A stretch of DNA of 64,000 nt from Streptomyces sp. NBC_01723 (GTDB lineage: Bacteria; Actinomycetota; Actinomycetes; Streptomycetales; Streptomycetaceae): positions 5,630,001 to 5,694,000 of the forward strand of contig NZ_CP109171.1 of assembly GCF_036246005.1 (NCBI RefSeq). Reading direction: 5' to 3'. Shown here piece after piece: positions 11,473-22,100 of this stretch. Position 1 is the first letter of the stretch. Each line of letters begins with the position of its first letter. The notes under the pieces are model-generated. The model worked only from the letters and a program-made list of their open reading frames with translations. It was not told the origin of the DNA and ran no database searches. Made by a program: the position numbers and the translations under genes.

Positions 11473-11769
11473 ATGCCTGGCATCACGCGCGAGGAGGTCG
11501 CCCACCTCGCCCGGCTGGCGCGTCTGGAGCTGAAGCCCGAAGAGCTAGAGCACTTCGCGGGACAGCTCGACGACATCATCGGCGCGGTCGCCCGCGTCAG
11601 CGAGGTCGCCGACCAAGACGTACCGCCGACCTCGCACCCGCTCCCGCTGACGAACGTCATGCGGCCGGACGAGGTCCGTCCGTCGCTCACGCCCGAGCAG
11701 GCGCTCTCCGGCGCCCCGGCCCAGGAGCAGCAGCGTTTCAAGGTGCCGCAGATCCTGGGGGAGGAGTAA
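11473..11769 (+). CDS. gatC: Asp/Glu-tRNA amidotransferase subunit C
   Basis: A 98-aa GatC. The N-terminal [20 protein letters not shown], the central [12 protein letters not shown] and the C-terminal [10 protein letters not shown] are family signatures. GatC clamps GatA to GatB in the enzyme that converts Glu-tRNA(Gln) and Asp-tRNA(Asn) to the amide forms. A GAGGAAC ribosome site precedes ATG 11473. gatA begins 5 nt after its stop, so it heads the gat operon. TAGGAT at 11415-11420 is a possible -10 box, with no good -35 match. Confidence 0.95.
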   Translation: MPGITREEVAHLARLARLELKPEELEHFAGQLDDIIGAVARVSEVADQDVPPTSHPLPLTNVMRPDEVRPSLTPEQALSGAPAQEQQRFKVPQILGEE

Positions 11770-11774
11770 CCGCC

Positions 11775-13268
11775 ATGAGCGACATCATCAGGCTCACCGC
11801 GGCCGAGATCGCCGCGAAGATCGCCGCCGGCGAGCTGACCGCCGTCCAGGTCACCGAGGCCCACCTGGCCCGCATCGAGGCCGTCGACGAGAAGGTGCAC
11901 GCCTTCCTGCACGTGGACCGCGAGGGCGCGCTGGCCCAGGCCCGCGAGGTCGACGCCAAGCGCGAGCGCGGCGAGAAGCTCGGCCCGCTGGCCGGCGTCC
12001 CCCTCGCGCTGAAGGACATCTTCACCACCGAGGGCATCCCGACCACCGTCGGCTCGAAGATCCTCGAAGGCTGGATCCCGCCGTACGACGCGACCGTCAC
12101 CAAGCGCCTCAAGGCCGCCGACGTCGTCATCCTCGGCAAGACCAACATGGACGAGTTCGCCATGGGGTCCTCCACCGAGAACAGCGCCTACGGCCCCACC
12201 GGCAACCCCTGGGACCTCACCAAGATCCCCGGCGGTTCCGGAGGTGGCTCCTCCGCCGCCCTCGCCGCCTTCCAGGCCCCGCTCGCCATCGGCACCGACA
12301 CCGGCGGTTCCATCCGCCAGCCCGCGGCCGTCACCGGCACGGTCGGCGTCAAGCCGACCTACGGCGGCGTCTCCCGCTACGGCATGGTGGCCTTCTCCTC
12401 CTCCCTCGACCAGGGCGGCCCCTGCGCCCGCACGGTCCTGGACGCGGCCCTGCTGCACGAGGTGATCGCCGGGCACGACCCGATGGACTCCACCTCCGTC
12501 GACGCCCCGGTCCCCGCGGTCGTCGAGGCCGCCCGCAACGGCAGCGTCGGGGGCATGCGCGTCGGCGTCGTCAAGCAGTTCCGCGGCGAGGGCTACCAGG
12601 CCGGCGTCATCCAGCGCTTCGACGAGTCCGTCGAGCTGCTGAAGTCGCTGGGCGCCGAGATCGTCGAGCTGGACTGCCCGTCCTTCGACCTGGCGCTGTC
12701 GGCGTACTACCTGATCGCGCCGTCCGAGTGCTCGTCCAACCTCGCCCGCTTCGACGGCCTGCGCTACGGCCTGCGGACCGGCGACGACGGCACGCACTCC
12801 GCCGAGGAGGTCACCTCCCTGACCCGCGAGGCCGGCTTCGGCCCCGAGGTCAAGCGCCGCATCATGCTCGGCACGTACGCCCTGTCGAGCGGGTACTACG
12901 ACGCCTACTACGGCAGCGCGCAGAAGGTCCGCACCCTCATCAAGCAGGAGTTCGAGCGGGCCTTCGAGCAGGTCGACGTGATCGTCTCCCCGACGACCCC
13001 GACCACCGCCTTCCCGATCGGCGAGCGCGCCGACGACCCGATGGCGATGTACCTGGCCGACCTGTGCACCATCCCCACCAACCTGGCGGGCAACGCGGCC
13101 ATGTCGCTGCCCTGCGGCCTCGCCCCCGAGGACAACCTGCCGGTGGGTCTGCAGATCATCGCCCCCGCCATGAAGGACGACCGCCTGTACAAGGTCGGCG
13201 CCGCCGTAGAGGCCGCCTTCGTGGAACAGTGGGGCCACCCGCTGATCGAGGAGGCACCGTCGCTGTGA
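11775..13268 (+). CDS. gatA: Asp/Glu-tRNA amidotransferase subunit A
   Basis: A 497-aa amidase-signature protein that frees ammonia from glutamine for the GatCAB complex. The Ser-cisSer-Lys triad can be placed: K80 (ALKDIF), the [10 protein letters not shown] block near residue 155, and S179 ([10 protein letters not shown]). [10 protein letters not shown] and [12 protein letters not shown] are also typical of GatA. The length is normal. Its stop overlaps the GTG of a small membrane-protein gene by 4 nt, which indicates tight translational coupling inside the operon. Confidence 0.97.
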   Translation: MSDIIRLTAAEIAAKIAAGELTAVQVTEAHLARIEAVDEKVHAFLHVDREGALAQAREVDAKRERGEKLGPLAGVPLALKDIFTTEGIPTTVGSKILEGWIPPYDATVTKRLKAADVVILGKTNMDEFAMGSSTENSAYGPTGNPWDLTKIPGGSGGGSSAALAAFQAPLAIGTDTGGSIRQPAAVTGTVGVKPTYGGVSRYGMVAFSSSLDQGGPCARTVLDAALLHEVIAGHDPMDSTSVDAPVPAVVEAARNGSVGGMRVGVVKQFRGEGYQAGVIQRFDESVELLKSLGAEIVELDCPSFDLALSAYYLIAPSECSSNLARFDGLRYGLRTGDDGTHSAEEVTSLTREAGFGPEVKRRIMLGTYALSSGYYDAYYGSAQKVRTLIKQEFERAFEQVDVIVSPTTPTTAFPIGERADDPMAMYLADLCTIPTNLAGNAAMSLPCGLAPEDNLPVGLQIIAPAMKDDRLYKVGAAVEAAFVEQWGHPLIEEAPSL

Positions 13269-13504
13269 GCGCACTGACCAAGGCAAAGGGCTTCAAGAAG
13301 TCCCGGTCCGGCCTGTACGTCTCGATGGCCACGTCGGCGTTCGGCGCCGTCGGGGTCTACAAGCAGATCAAGAAGGCCCGTGGTGACAACGACACGCTGC
13401 GGCTGCTCGACGCCGTCGTCACGGGCGCCGCGGTCGTCACCAACCTCGCCATCCTCTACCGCGAGCTGAAGCGGCTCGGCGACGACGACGTCCTGCTGGG
13501 CTGA
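13265..13504 (+). CDS. Small two-helix membrane protein inside the gat operon
   Basis: A 79-aa protein of unknown function. It starts at GTG 13265, overlapping the gatA stop by 4 nt, and ends 15 nt before gatB. The N-terminus is basic ([11 protein letters not shown]). Two hydrophobic segments follow: residues ~17-34 ([16 protein letters not shown]) and ~48-66 ([16 protein letters not shown]). The C-terminus is acidic (GDDDVLLG). It resembles no GatCAB subunit. The overlap and same-strand placement show it is translated with gatA and gatB, but do not prove a role in amidation. Confidence 0.8.
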   Translation: MSALTKAKGFKKSRSGLYVSMATSAFGAVGVYKQIKKARGDNDTLRLLDAVVTGAAVVTNLAILYRELKRLGDDDVLLG

Positions 13505-13519
13505 GAGGGAAGTTTCACC

Positions 13520-15034
13520 GTGACCACCACGACCGACCTGGTGTCGTACGAGGACGCACTCGCGTCGTACGACCCCGTCATGGGCCTCGAGGTCCATGTC
13601 GAACTCGGCACCAAGACCAAGATGTTCTGCGGCTGTTCGACCGCGCTCGGCGCCGACCCGAACACCCAGACCTGTCCCGTCTGCCTCGGCATGCCCGGCG
13701 CCCTCCCGGTCGTCAACGCGACCGGCGTCGAGTCGGCGATCCGGATCGGTCTCGCGCTGAACTGCGAGATCGCCGAGTGGTGCCGATTCGCCCGGAAGAA
13801 CTACTTCTATCCGGACATGCCGAAGAACTTCCAGACCTCCCAGTACGACGAGCCGATCGCCTTCGACGGCTACCTCGACGTGCAACTGGAGGACGGCGAA
13901 ACCTTCCGCGTCCAGATCGAGCGCGCCCACATGGAGGAGGACACCGGCAAGTCGACACACGTCGGTGGCGCGACGGGCCGTATCCACGGCGCCTCGCACT
14001 CCCTGCTCGACTACAACCGCGCCGGCATCCCGCTCATCGAGATCGTCACCAAGCCGATCGAGGGAGCGGGCGAGCGCGCCCCCGAGGTCGCCCGGGCCTA
14101 CGTCCGTGAGCTGCGCGAGCTGATCCGTGCCCTCGGCGTGTCCGAGGCCCGCATGGAGATGGGCCAGATGCGCTGCGACGTCAACCTGTCGCTGCGCCCG
14201 CACGGCCGGGAGAAGTTCGGCACCCGCAGCGAGACCAAGAACGTCAACTCGCTGCGTTCCGTGGAGCGCGCGGCCCGCTTCGAGATCCAGCGGCACGCCG
14301 CCGTGCTCAACGACGGCGGCACCATCGTCCAGGAGACCCGCCACTTCCACGAGGACACGGGGTCCACCACCTCGGGCCGCGTGAAGGAGGAGGCCGAGGA
14401 CTACCGGTACTTCCCGGAGCCCGACCTGGTGCCGGTGGCCCCCACCCGGGCGTGGGTCGAGGAGATCCGGTCCACCCTGCCCGAGCTGCCGCTGGTGCGC
14501 CGCAACCGGCTCCGCGAGGAGTGGGGCATCTCCGGCAACGACATGCAGTCCATCCTCAACGCCGGAGCACTGGACCCGATCGTCGCCACGATCGACGCCG
14601 GAGCCGACGCGACCTCCGCCCGCAAGTGGTGGATGGGCGAGCTGGCCCGCAGCGCCAACGAGTCGGGCAAGGGGCTCGACGAGCTGGCGATCACGCCGGT
14701 CCAGGTCGCCCGCGTCGCCGAACTGGTGACGAAGGGCGACCTGAACGACAAGCTGGCCCGCCAGGTCATCCTGGGCGTCCTCGCCGGTGAGGGCACGCCG
14801 GACGAGGTCGTCGACAAGCGCGGCCTGAAGGTCGTCTCCGACGAGGGCGCGCTGACCGCCGCCGTCGACGACGCCATCGCCGGCAACCCGGGCGTCGCGG
14901 ACAAGATCCGCGGCGGCAAGGTGGCCGCGGCCGGCGCCCTGGTCGGCGCGGTCATGAAGGCGACCCGGGGCCAGGCGGACGCGGCCCGCGTCAAGGAGTT
15001 GATCCTGGAGAAGCTGGGCGTGGCCGAGGGCTGA
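13520..15034 (+). CDS. gatB: Asp/Glu-tRNA amidotransferase subunit B
   Basis: A 504-aa GatB, the subunit that binds the mischarged tRNA and activates the side chain with ATP. Family blocks are present: MGLEVHVEL near the start, the zinc-type cysteines (FCGCS...[10 protein letters not shown]), [13 protein letters not shown] and [16 protein letters not shown]. The C-terminal tail domain ends in KELILEKLG. The start is GTG 13520 with a GAGGGAAG ribosome site. It is the last gene of the gat operon and is followed by a strong terminator. Confidence 0.97.
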   Translation: MTTTTDLVSYEDALASYDPVMGLEVHVELGTKTKMFCGCSTALGADPNTQTCPVCLGMPGALPVVNATGVESAIRIGLALNCEIAEWCRFARKNYFYPDMPKNFQTSQYDEPIAFDGYLDVQLEDGETFRVQIERAHMEEDTGKSTHVGGATGRIHGASHSLLDYNRAGIPLIEIVTKPIEGAGERAPEVARAYVRELRELIRALGVSEARMEMGQMRCDVNLSLRPHGREKFGTRSETKNVNSLRSVERAARFEIQRHAAVLNDGGTIVQETRHFHEDTGSTTSGRVKEEAEDYRYFPEPDLVPVAPTRAWVEEIRSTLPELPLVRRNRLREEWGISGNDMQSILNAGALDPIVATIDAGADATSARKWWMGELARSANESGKGLDELAITPVQVARVAELVTKGDLNDKLARQVILGVLAGEGTPDEVVDKRGLKVVSDEGALTAAVDDAIAGNPGVADKIRGGKVAAAGALVGAVMKATRGQADAARVKELILEKLGVAEG

Positions 15035-15051
15035 GCACCGGTACACCGAGA

Positions 15052-15093
15052 GCCATGGGGGGACGCGCCGGCCACGGCGCGTCCCCCCATGGC
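15052..15093 (+). terminator. Terminator of the gat operon
   Basis: A perfect 19-bp inverted repeat (15052-15070 against 15075-15093) with a GCCA loop, starting 18 nt after the gatB stop. A short T-rich run, CGTTGTTGT, follows. Confidence 0.85.
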
Positions 15094-15245
15094 CGTTGTT
15101 GTGAATAAGCCCACTAAGTCCGCAAACGATCAATTCTGCCTGCAAGAGTGATTCCGCATTGCTCATGCGTTCTTTGCGGGCCGTTCACACCATGGACGAC
15201 TGCCCCCGGTCAAAGATCCACAATCAGACACCTGGGAGCACGTTC

Positions 15246-17492
15246 GTGGCAGCCCTCGCACGCTGGTGTGTTCGACGTCGGCTCATCGCCGTCCTGCTGT
15301 GGCTCCTCGCCCTCGGCGGCGTGGCCACGGCCGCCGCCGTCACGGGCTCCGCCTACTCCAACGACTACGCGATCCCCGGCACGGACTCCGACCGCGCCTC
15401 CCGGCTGCTCGCCTCCGGCTTCCCCGGCCTCGACGGCGAGAGCGACACGGTCGTCTGGCACACCACGGACGGCACCGTCCGCGCCCCCGACGTCGAACAG
15501 GCCATGACCGGCACCCTGGAGCGCATCGCCGAACTGCCCGGGGTGGCCGCGGTGACCAACCCGTACGACGACCCCGACTCGCCCCGGATCAGCGAGAACG
15601 CCCGCACCGCGTACGCCACGGTCACCTTCGGGGACGCCTCCCGGGACATCGACGCGGGGGAGGCGCGGGCCGTGGTCGAGACCGCCGAGGCGGCCGAGAC
15701 CGACGGGCTCCGGGTCGAACTGGGCGGCGGCGCCGTCGCGCTCACCGAGTCGGCCGGCAGCCACCTCGCCGAGGCCGTCGGCGTGGCCGTGGCCGCGGTC
15801 GTGCTGTTCCTCGCCTTCGGCTCCGTGGCCGCGGCCCTGCTGCCCATCGCCACCGCGCTGGTCTCCGTCGGCACCGCCTACGCCGGCATCACGCTCCTCG
15901 GTCACTTCATGACCGTCGCCGACTTCGCGCCCATGCTGGGCACCCTCATCGGACTCGGCGTGGGGATCGACTACGCCCTGTTCATCGTCACCAGGCACCG
16001 GCGCGGACTGAAGCGCGGCCTGTCCGTCACCGAGGCCGCCGCCAGTGCCGTGGCGACCACGGGACGGGCCGTCGTCTTCGCGGGTGCGACCGTTTGCATC
16101 GCGCTGCTGGGCATGTTGATCCTCCGGCTCAGCTTCCTCAACGGCGTCGCCGTCGCCGCCTCGCTGACCGTGCTCCTCACCGTCGCGGCCTCCGTGACCC
16201 TGCTGCCGGCCCTGCTGTCGTACATCGGCCCGCGGGCGCTGAGCCGGCGTGAGCGGCGCCGCCTCGCGGAGCAGGGGCCCGAACCCGAGGTGACGACCGG
16301 CTTCGCCGCACGCTGGTCGGCCCTCGTCGAGCGGCACCCCAAGCTGCTCGGCGCCGTCGCCCTCGTCGTCATCACCGTGCTCGCGCTGCCCACCCTCGAT
16401 CTGCGCCTCGGCACCTCCGACCAGGGCAACGACCCCCGCTCCTCGACCACCCGCCAGGCCTACGACCTCCTCGCCGACGGCTTCGGCCCCGGCGTCAACG
16501 GCCCGCTCACCCTGGTCACCGACGTCCGCGGCGCCGAGGACCGCCTCGCGCTGGACAACCTCGACGCCACCCTGCGCACCACCGAGGGCGTCTCCTCGGT
16601 GGCTCCGGTGACGTACAACTCGGCCGGCGACGCCGCGTACCTCACCGTCGTACCCGAGTCCGCCCCGCAGTCCCGGGACACCAGCGACCTCGTCGAGCGG
16701 CTGCGCTCCGAAGTGCTGCCGCGTGCCGAGGCCGGCACCGCGCTCGACGTGCACGTGGGCGGCGTGACGGCCGGTTACGACGACTTCGCCGAGGTCATCG
16801 TCGGCAAGCTGCCCCTCTTCGTCGGCGTCGTCGTCGGCCTGGGCTGCCTGCTGCTCCTGCTCGCCTTCCGCTCCGTCGGCATCCCCCTCAAGGCGGCCGT
16901 CATGAACGTCGCCGCCGTGGCCGCCGCCTTCGGCGTCGTCGTGGCGATCTTCCAGTGGGGCTGGGGGAGCGAACTGCTCGGCCTCGGCAGCGCGGGACCG
17001 ATCGAACCCTTCCTGCCCGTGATCATGGTCTCGGTGCTCTTCGGGCTCTCCATGGACTACCAGGTGTTCCTGGTCAGCCGGATGTACGAGGAGTGGCTGG
17101 AGACCGGCGACAACCGCCGTGCGGTCCGGGTCGGGCTCGCCGAGACCGGCCGTGTGATCAACTCCGCCGCCGTCATCATGATCTCGGTCTTCCTCGCCTT
17201 CGTGCTCAGCGGCGACCGGGTGATCGCCATGTTCGGCATCGCGCTCGCCGCCGCCGTGGCCCTGGACGCCTTCGTCCTGCGCACGCTGCTGGTGCCCGCC
17301 CTGATGCACCTCCTGGGCCGCGCCAACTGGTGGCTGCCGCGCCGCCTGGACGCCGTACTGCCGCGCATCAGCATCGAGCCGCCCGAGTGCCGGGCCGCCC
17401 ATGAGAGGCTGGCCGCTGCGACGGACGCCGAGGTGGCGGACGTTCTCGCGGAGGAGGAGCGGCAGCGGGATGTACGCGATATCACTGGGTGA
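15246..17492 (+). CDS. MMPL-family RND transporter
   Basis: A 748-aa inner-membrane transporter with two repeats. Each has one leading helix, a large extracytoplasmic loop and a five-helix block, for about 12 helices in all. The Asp-Tyr pairs typical of MMPL proton relays are in GLGVGIDYALF and FGLSMDYQVF. Related proteins export lipids, siderophores or drugs; this substrate is unknown. An upstream ATG at 15159 is in frame, but GTG 15246 has a GGGAG site at good spacing and begins directly with the basic run before helix 1. The next gene overlaps its end by 23 nt. Confidence 0.88.
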   Translation: MAALARWCVRRRLIAVLLWLLALGGVATAAAVTGSAYSNDYAIPGTDSDRASRLLASGFPGLDGESDTVVWHTTDGTVRAPDVEQAMTGTLERIAELPGVAAVTNPYDDPDSPRISENARTAYATVTFGDASRDIDAGEARAVVETAEAAETDGLRVELGGGAVALTESAGSHLAEAVGVAVAAVVLFLAFGSVAAALLPIATALVSVGTAYAGITLLGHFMTVADFAPMLGTLIGLGVGIDYALFIVTRHRRGLKRGLSVTEAAASAVATTGRAVVFAGATVCIALLGMLILRLSFLNGVAVAASLTVLLTVAASVTLLPALLSYIGPRALSRRERRRLAEQGPEPEVTTGFAARWSALVERHPKLLGAVALVVITVLALPTLDLRLGTSDQGNDPRSSTTRQAYDLLADGFGPGVNGPLTLVTDVRGAEDRLALDNLDATLRTTEGVSSVAPVTYNSAGDAAYLTVVPESAPQSRDTSDLVERLRSEVLPRAEAGTALDVHVGGVTAGYDDFAEVIVGKLPLFVGVVVGLGCLLLLLAFRSVGIPLKAAVMNVAAVAAAFGVVVAIFQWGWGSELLGLGSAGPIEPFLPVIMVSVLFGLSMDYQVFLVSRMYEEWLETGDNRRAVRVGLAETGRVINSAAVIMISVFLAFVLSGDRVIAMFGIALAAAVALDAFVLRTLLVPALMHLLGRANWWLPRRLDAVLPRISIEPPECRAAHERLAAATDAEVADVLAEEERQRDVRDITG

Positions 17493-18045
17493 CGACGGCG
17501 CCGAACTGCGCCCCCTGGAGACCTGGCACGCCGAGGAGTTCCTGGCCCATCTGGACCGTGGCCGGGACTTCATCACCGAGCACATTCCCTTCGGGGCGAA
17601 GGCCACCGACGTCGACTCCGCGCGCGAGGTGCTCCAGGCGTACGCCGACCGGCACGCCGCCGACAGCGGCTTCCTGCACGGGCTGTGGCTGGACGGCAAG
17701 CTCGTCGGCGGCCTGCTCTACCGCGTCTTCGACGCCGCCACCGGCGTCTGCGAGATCGGCTGCTGGCTGGAGCCCGCCGGAACCGGCCGCGGCCTGGTCA
17801 CTCGCGGCGCCCGCGTCCTGATCGACTGGGCCTTCGACGAGCGCGGCATGCACCGCGTGGAGTGGCACGCCTCCTCGGCGAACACCCCGAGTGTCAACGC
17901 CGCGCGGCGACTCGGCATGATGCGTGAGGGTGTGCTGCGCGAGAGCTTCCCCTACCGGGGTGCCCGCCAGGACATGGAAGTGTGGGCGGTCCTCGCGCCC
18001 GAGTGGCGTGAAGCACGCGCGCGTGCCGCTCACAGGGATCATTAA
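17470..18045 (+). CDS. GNAT acetyltransferase (RimJ/RimL-like)
   Basis: A 191-aa protein with the RimJ/RimL type of GNAT fold. LRPLETWHAEEFLAHL opens the domain, GYWLE-like CEIGCWLEPAGTGRGLVTRGA forms the acetyl-CoA loop (~residues 95-115), and HRVEWHASSANTPSVNAARRLGM is the family's C-terminal signature. Such enzymes acetylate protein N-termini or small amines; the target here is unknown. ATG 17470 follows GCAGCGGG and overlaps the MMPL gene by 23 nt, so the two are translationally linked. Confidence 0.85.
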   Translation: MYAISLGDDGAELRPLETWHAEEFLAHLDRGRDFITEHIPFGAKATDVDSAREVLQAYADRHAADSGFLHGLWLDGKLVGGLLYRVFDAATGVCEIGCWLEPAGTGRGLVTRGARVLIDWAFDERGMHRVEWHASSANTPSVNAARRLGMMREGVLRESFPYRGARQDMEVWAVLAPEWREARARAAHRDH

Positions 18046-18080
18046 GGGACCTCTCAGACAGCGTCCGTACGGTGCGAGGC

Positions 18081-18644
18081 ATGGGAACGAAGACAGTGGA
18101 CGAGACCGGCGTGAAGACCGAGGACAAGACGGACGCGGTGGCCGAGGCGCCCGAGGCGCCCGAGAACGCGGAGGTCGAGACCGCCGACGCCGTGAACGAC
18201 GAGGCAGTGGAGGACGACGCCGTCACCGGTGCCACCGAGAACGAGGGCCCCACCGGCGTCGGCCAGGGCGCGGGCGCCGTCGTCTCCGCCGGACTGGGCA
18301 TCGTCTCCCTGACCGGCAGCTGGGTCGGCACCGTGGCCTCCGCGCGCGAGTCGCTGATCGGCCAGCTCCAGTCGACGTCGTCCTCCGACGTCGGCGCGCT
18401 GATCGAGAAGGGCTACGGCAACGCCTGGCAGGCCACCGCGATGTGGGGCGGCATCTTCGCCCTGGTCGCCCTGATCGTCGGCGTCGTGGTGCTGGCCCGC
18501 CCCGCGTTCGGCGCGCCCGGCCGGCCGCAGGCCCCGTGGATCAAGTCGGTCGCCTGGGCGGGCGTCGGCCTCGGCGTCATCGGCCTGCTGCTGGCCGTCC
18601 TGAAGTACACGGACATCCTTCTCGGCCTGCCGTCCGCCGGCTGA
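18081..18644 (+). CDS. Hypothetical membrane protein with an acidic N-terminus
   Basis: A 187-aa protein not assigned to a family. The first ~65 residues are highly acidic and Ala/Glu/Asp-rich and look disordered. Three hydrophobic segments follow, at about residues 75-100, 120-142 and 158-180, the middle one WGGIFALVALIVGVVVLARP. It probably sits in the membrane with the acidic tail in the cytoplasm. ATG 18081 comes 7 nt after TACGGT (18068-18073) with no good ribosome site, so it may be leaderless. A GTG at 18072 is also in frame. Confidence 0.7.
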   Translation: MGTKTVDETGVKTEDKTDAVAEAPEAPENAEVETADAVNDEAVEDDAVTGATENEGPTGVGQGAGAVVSAGLGIVSLTGSWVGTVASARESLIGQLQSTSSSDVGALIEKGYGNAWQATAMWGGIFALVALIVGVVVLARPAFGAPGRPQAPWIKSVAWAGVGLGVIGLLLAVLKYTDILLGLPSAG

Positions 18645-18655
18645 CCCGGCTCTCT

Positions 18656-18706
18656 GAGGGGTCTTAGGACATGGGCGCGCACCTGGCGCCGTCCCTAAGG
18701 CCCCTC
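18656..18706 (+). terminator. Imperfect stem-loop after the hypothetical membrane gene
   Basis: GAGGGGTCTTAGGAC (18656-18670) pairs with GTCCCTAAGGCCCCTC (18691-18706), with one mismatch and one bulge across a 20-nt loop. It begins 11 nt after the stop and has no U-tract. It could equally be a regulator site. Confidence 0.4.
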
Positions 18707-18843
18707 ACGCACGTCTAAGGCCCCGCCCGGCGCCGAAGATGCGGCACTTGCCCGATGTGGCGGACCCCCCTGGGAGACGAAGGTTGAGGCATCGCGGAGA
18801 GCGAAGCCGAAACCGGCCTCACACCAGGGAAAAGGGACACACC

Positions 18844-19029
18844 ATGTTCGAGTACGAGATCCACCGGAACCGTTCCGCCGAACTCATCCGCCGCGCCGAC
18901 GAGGCCCGGCTGGCCCGCGAGGCCGTCCAGGCCCGTCGGGCCGAGCGCCGCCAGGCCCGGCACGACGCCGCCGAGACGGAGAGCCATACGCCGCGACAGC
19001 GCCGGCACCGGTTCGCCCGGGTCGCGTGA
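18844..19029 (+). CDS. Small basic protein, unknown function
   Basis: A 61-aa protein starting at ATG 18844 behind an AGGGAAAAGGGAC ribosome region. It is rich in Arg, Ala and Glu (RRADEARLAREA, RRAERRQARHDAAE) and should form one long charged helix. It has no membrane segment and no recognised domain. The good ribosome site and codon bias support a real gene. It is followed after 110 nt by the large LuxR-type regulator. Confidence 0.7.
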   Translation: MFEYEIHRNRSAELIRRADEARLAREAVQARRAERRQARHDAAETESHTPRQRRHRFARVA

Positions 19030-19139
19030 ACGGGGGGACCGGGGAGGGAGGCCGCACGGCCTCCCTCCCCGCCGTCGTCTCCGTGGCCGTCCCGCCAACC
19101 GGTGCTCCGCTGTCGGACCCGCGTGCGATGCTCTGGTCC

Positions 19140-22100
19140 GTGGAGACCAGGTCCGTGAGTCCCGTGTTCGTCGGTCGCGCCGGCGAACTGGACACCTTGA
19201 AGGACGCGCTCGGTCGCGCCGACGCCGCCGAACCGCAGGCCCTGCTGCTCGGCGGCGAGGCGGGCGTCGGCAAGACCCGCCTCGTCGAGGAGTTCGCCGC
19301 CGGCGCCGGCCGGCAGGGCGCCGTCGTCGCGCTGGGCGGCTGCGTCGAGATCGGCGCCGACGGGCTGCCCTTCGCGCCCTTCTCCACCGCGCTGCGCGCC
19401 CTGCGCCGCCACCTGCCCACGGAGCTGGCCGCCGCGGCCGCCGGACAGGAGGAGGAACTGGCCAGGCTGCTGCCCGAAGTGGGCGAGGCCACCCCGGGCA
19501 CCGGCGGCCGGCACGACGAGGAGAGCATGGCCCGCCTCTTCGAACTCACCGCCCGCCTGCTGGAGCGCGTCGCCGCCCGGCACACCGTCCTCCTCGTCCT
19601 GGAGGACCTGCACTGGGCCGACGCGTCCACCCGCCACCTGATCGCCTACCTCTTCCGCACCCTGCGCACCGGCCGCCTGGTGGTCCTGGCCACCTATCGC
19701 TCCGACGACATCCACCGCCGCCACCCACTGCGCCCGCTGCTCGCCGAACTCGACCGGCTGCGCACCGTCCGCCGCCTCGAACTGGGCCGCTTCACCCGCG
19801 ACGAGGTGGGCCGTCAGATCGCCGGCATCCTCGCCCAGGAACCCGACCCGCTCCAGGTCGACGAGATCTTCGAACGCTCCGACGGCAACGCCTTCTTCGT
19901 CGAGGAACTCGCCGTGGCCGCCCACGAGGGCAGCTGCACCGGCCTCACCGACTCCCTGCGCGACCTGCTCCTGGTCCGCGTGGAGGCCCTCCCCGAGAGC
20001 GCCCAACGGGTGGCCCGGATCGTCGCCGAGGGCGGCTCCACCGTCGAGTACCGGCTGCTCGCCGCGGTCGCCCGGCTCGCCGAGGACGACCTCATCGAGG
20101 CACTGCGGTCCGCGGTGAACGCCAACATCCTGCTCCCCGCGCCCGACGGCGACGGCTACCGCTTCCGCCACTCCCTGGTCCGCGAGGCCGTCGGCGACGA
20201 CCTGCTGCCCGGCGAGCGCTCCCGCCTCAACCGCCGCTACGCCGAGGCTCTCGACGCCGAGCCCACGCTGGTGCCCGCGACGGAGCGCGTGATGCGCCTG
20301 GCGAGCTACTGGTACCACGCCCACGACGCCGCGAAGGCCCTGCCCGCCGTCCTCGACGCCTCCGTCGAGGCCCGCCGCCGCCACGCCTACTCCGAACAGC
20401 TCCGGCTGCTGGAGCGGGCCATGGAGCTGTGGGACTCCGCCCCCGACGACGTACGCGACACGCTGCGCCCCGTCGACTACACCGAGGTCTACCCGCCCTG
20501 CGGCTGCGACCCGGCCACCACGCCCCTGCGCTACCTGGACCTGATGGCCGAGGCCGCAGTCGCCGGACGGCTGTGCGGGGAGCGCGAACGCGCGATGAAG
20601 ATCACCAAGCGGGCGCTGCGGCTCCTGGAGGACGAGCCGGACACGGGGGCCGGGCCGGGCGCGAGCGGCCGGGACCCGCAGCGCGCCGCCTGGTTCTGGA
20701 CGCAGCGCTCCCTCCTGGTCCAGGCCCAGGGCCGCGGCGACGGCTGGCGCGAGCTGGGCATCGCGCAGGAACTGGTCCGCGGCCTGCCGCCCTCCCAGGT
20801 GCACGCCGAGGTCCTCGCCATGGCCGCCAACTGGCAGATGCTGCACAGCCCGGGCCCCGGCGCGGTGACCGCCGCCGAGCGGGCCGTGGAGTACGCGCGC
20901 ATGGTCGGCGCCGACGACATCGAGCTGAACGCCCGGCTCACCCTCGGCGGCCTGATGGTGGACGCCGGGCACATCGAGGCCGGACTCGCGGAGATGTTCC
21001 AGGTCAGAGACTTGGTGGTGGCGCAGGGACGCTCCCCCGCGGTGGCCCGCAGCCACGTCAACCTGCCCTCGACACTGGAGAGCCTGGGCCGGTCAGAGGA
21101 CGCCATCGGCATCCTGCGGGAAGGCATCGACCTCACGCGCCGGATGGGACTGCTGGACTCCGAGGCCTGGGTCTGGGGCAATCTCGCCGAGTCACTGATC
21201 TCCCTGGGCCGCTGGGACGAGGCGATGCGGGCCGCGGACATGGCCGCCGCCCCCGGCCGGGGCCCCGCACCGCGCGGCGGCGCCGCCCTCAAGCGGGCCG
21301 TCGTCAGCCTCGCCCGCGGCGAGCGCGCCGAGGCCGCCCGGCTGCACGCCGAGGCCCGCGCCGCCTACGGCACCCACGACCCGATGCCGCAGCACCACCT
21401 GCCGCTGGCCGCCCTCACCGTCGGCATCGCCGCAGCCGACGGCCGCCTCCCGGACGCCCGCGCCGAGCTCGGCCGCATCCTGGAGGCGGGCTTCCCGCCC
21501 GGCACCCAGCGCTACGGCTGGCCGCTGCTGCTGTCCGCCGCCGAGGCGGAGGCCGACGCCCGCACGCTGCCGGCCGCCGACGAGGGCCGGGCCGAGGTCC
21601 TCGACCGCATCGCGGCCGCCGCCAAGTCCCTGACCACCGGCGTCCCCGTCTGGGAGGCCCACGAGAAGTGGGTCCGCGCCGAACTGCACCGGGCCCGGGA
21701 CCAGGACACCCCGCAGACCTGGTCGGAGGCGGTCACCGCCTTCGAGCGCCTGGAGCGGCCCTACGATCTCGCCCGCGTCCGCCACCGGCTGGCGGGCGCG
21801 CTCCTGGCCACCGGCGGCGAGGACGAGCGCGCCCGCGCCACGGAGCTGCTCCGCCTCGCCGGCACCGTCGCCGAACACCTCGGCGCCCGCCCGCTGGCCG
21901 ACGCCGTCGCGCTGCTCGCCCAGCGTGCTCGCCTCACCCTCGGCCACCGCACGGGCCCCGACACCGCCCCCGCCGATCCGGCCGAGGCCCTGGGCCTCAC
22001 CGGCCGCGAGCGCGACGTGCTGCGCCTGGTCTCCGACGGCCGCACCAACCGCCAGATAGCCGAGGAGCTGTTCATCTCGCCCAAGACGGCCAGCGTGCAC

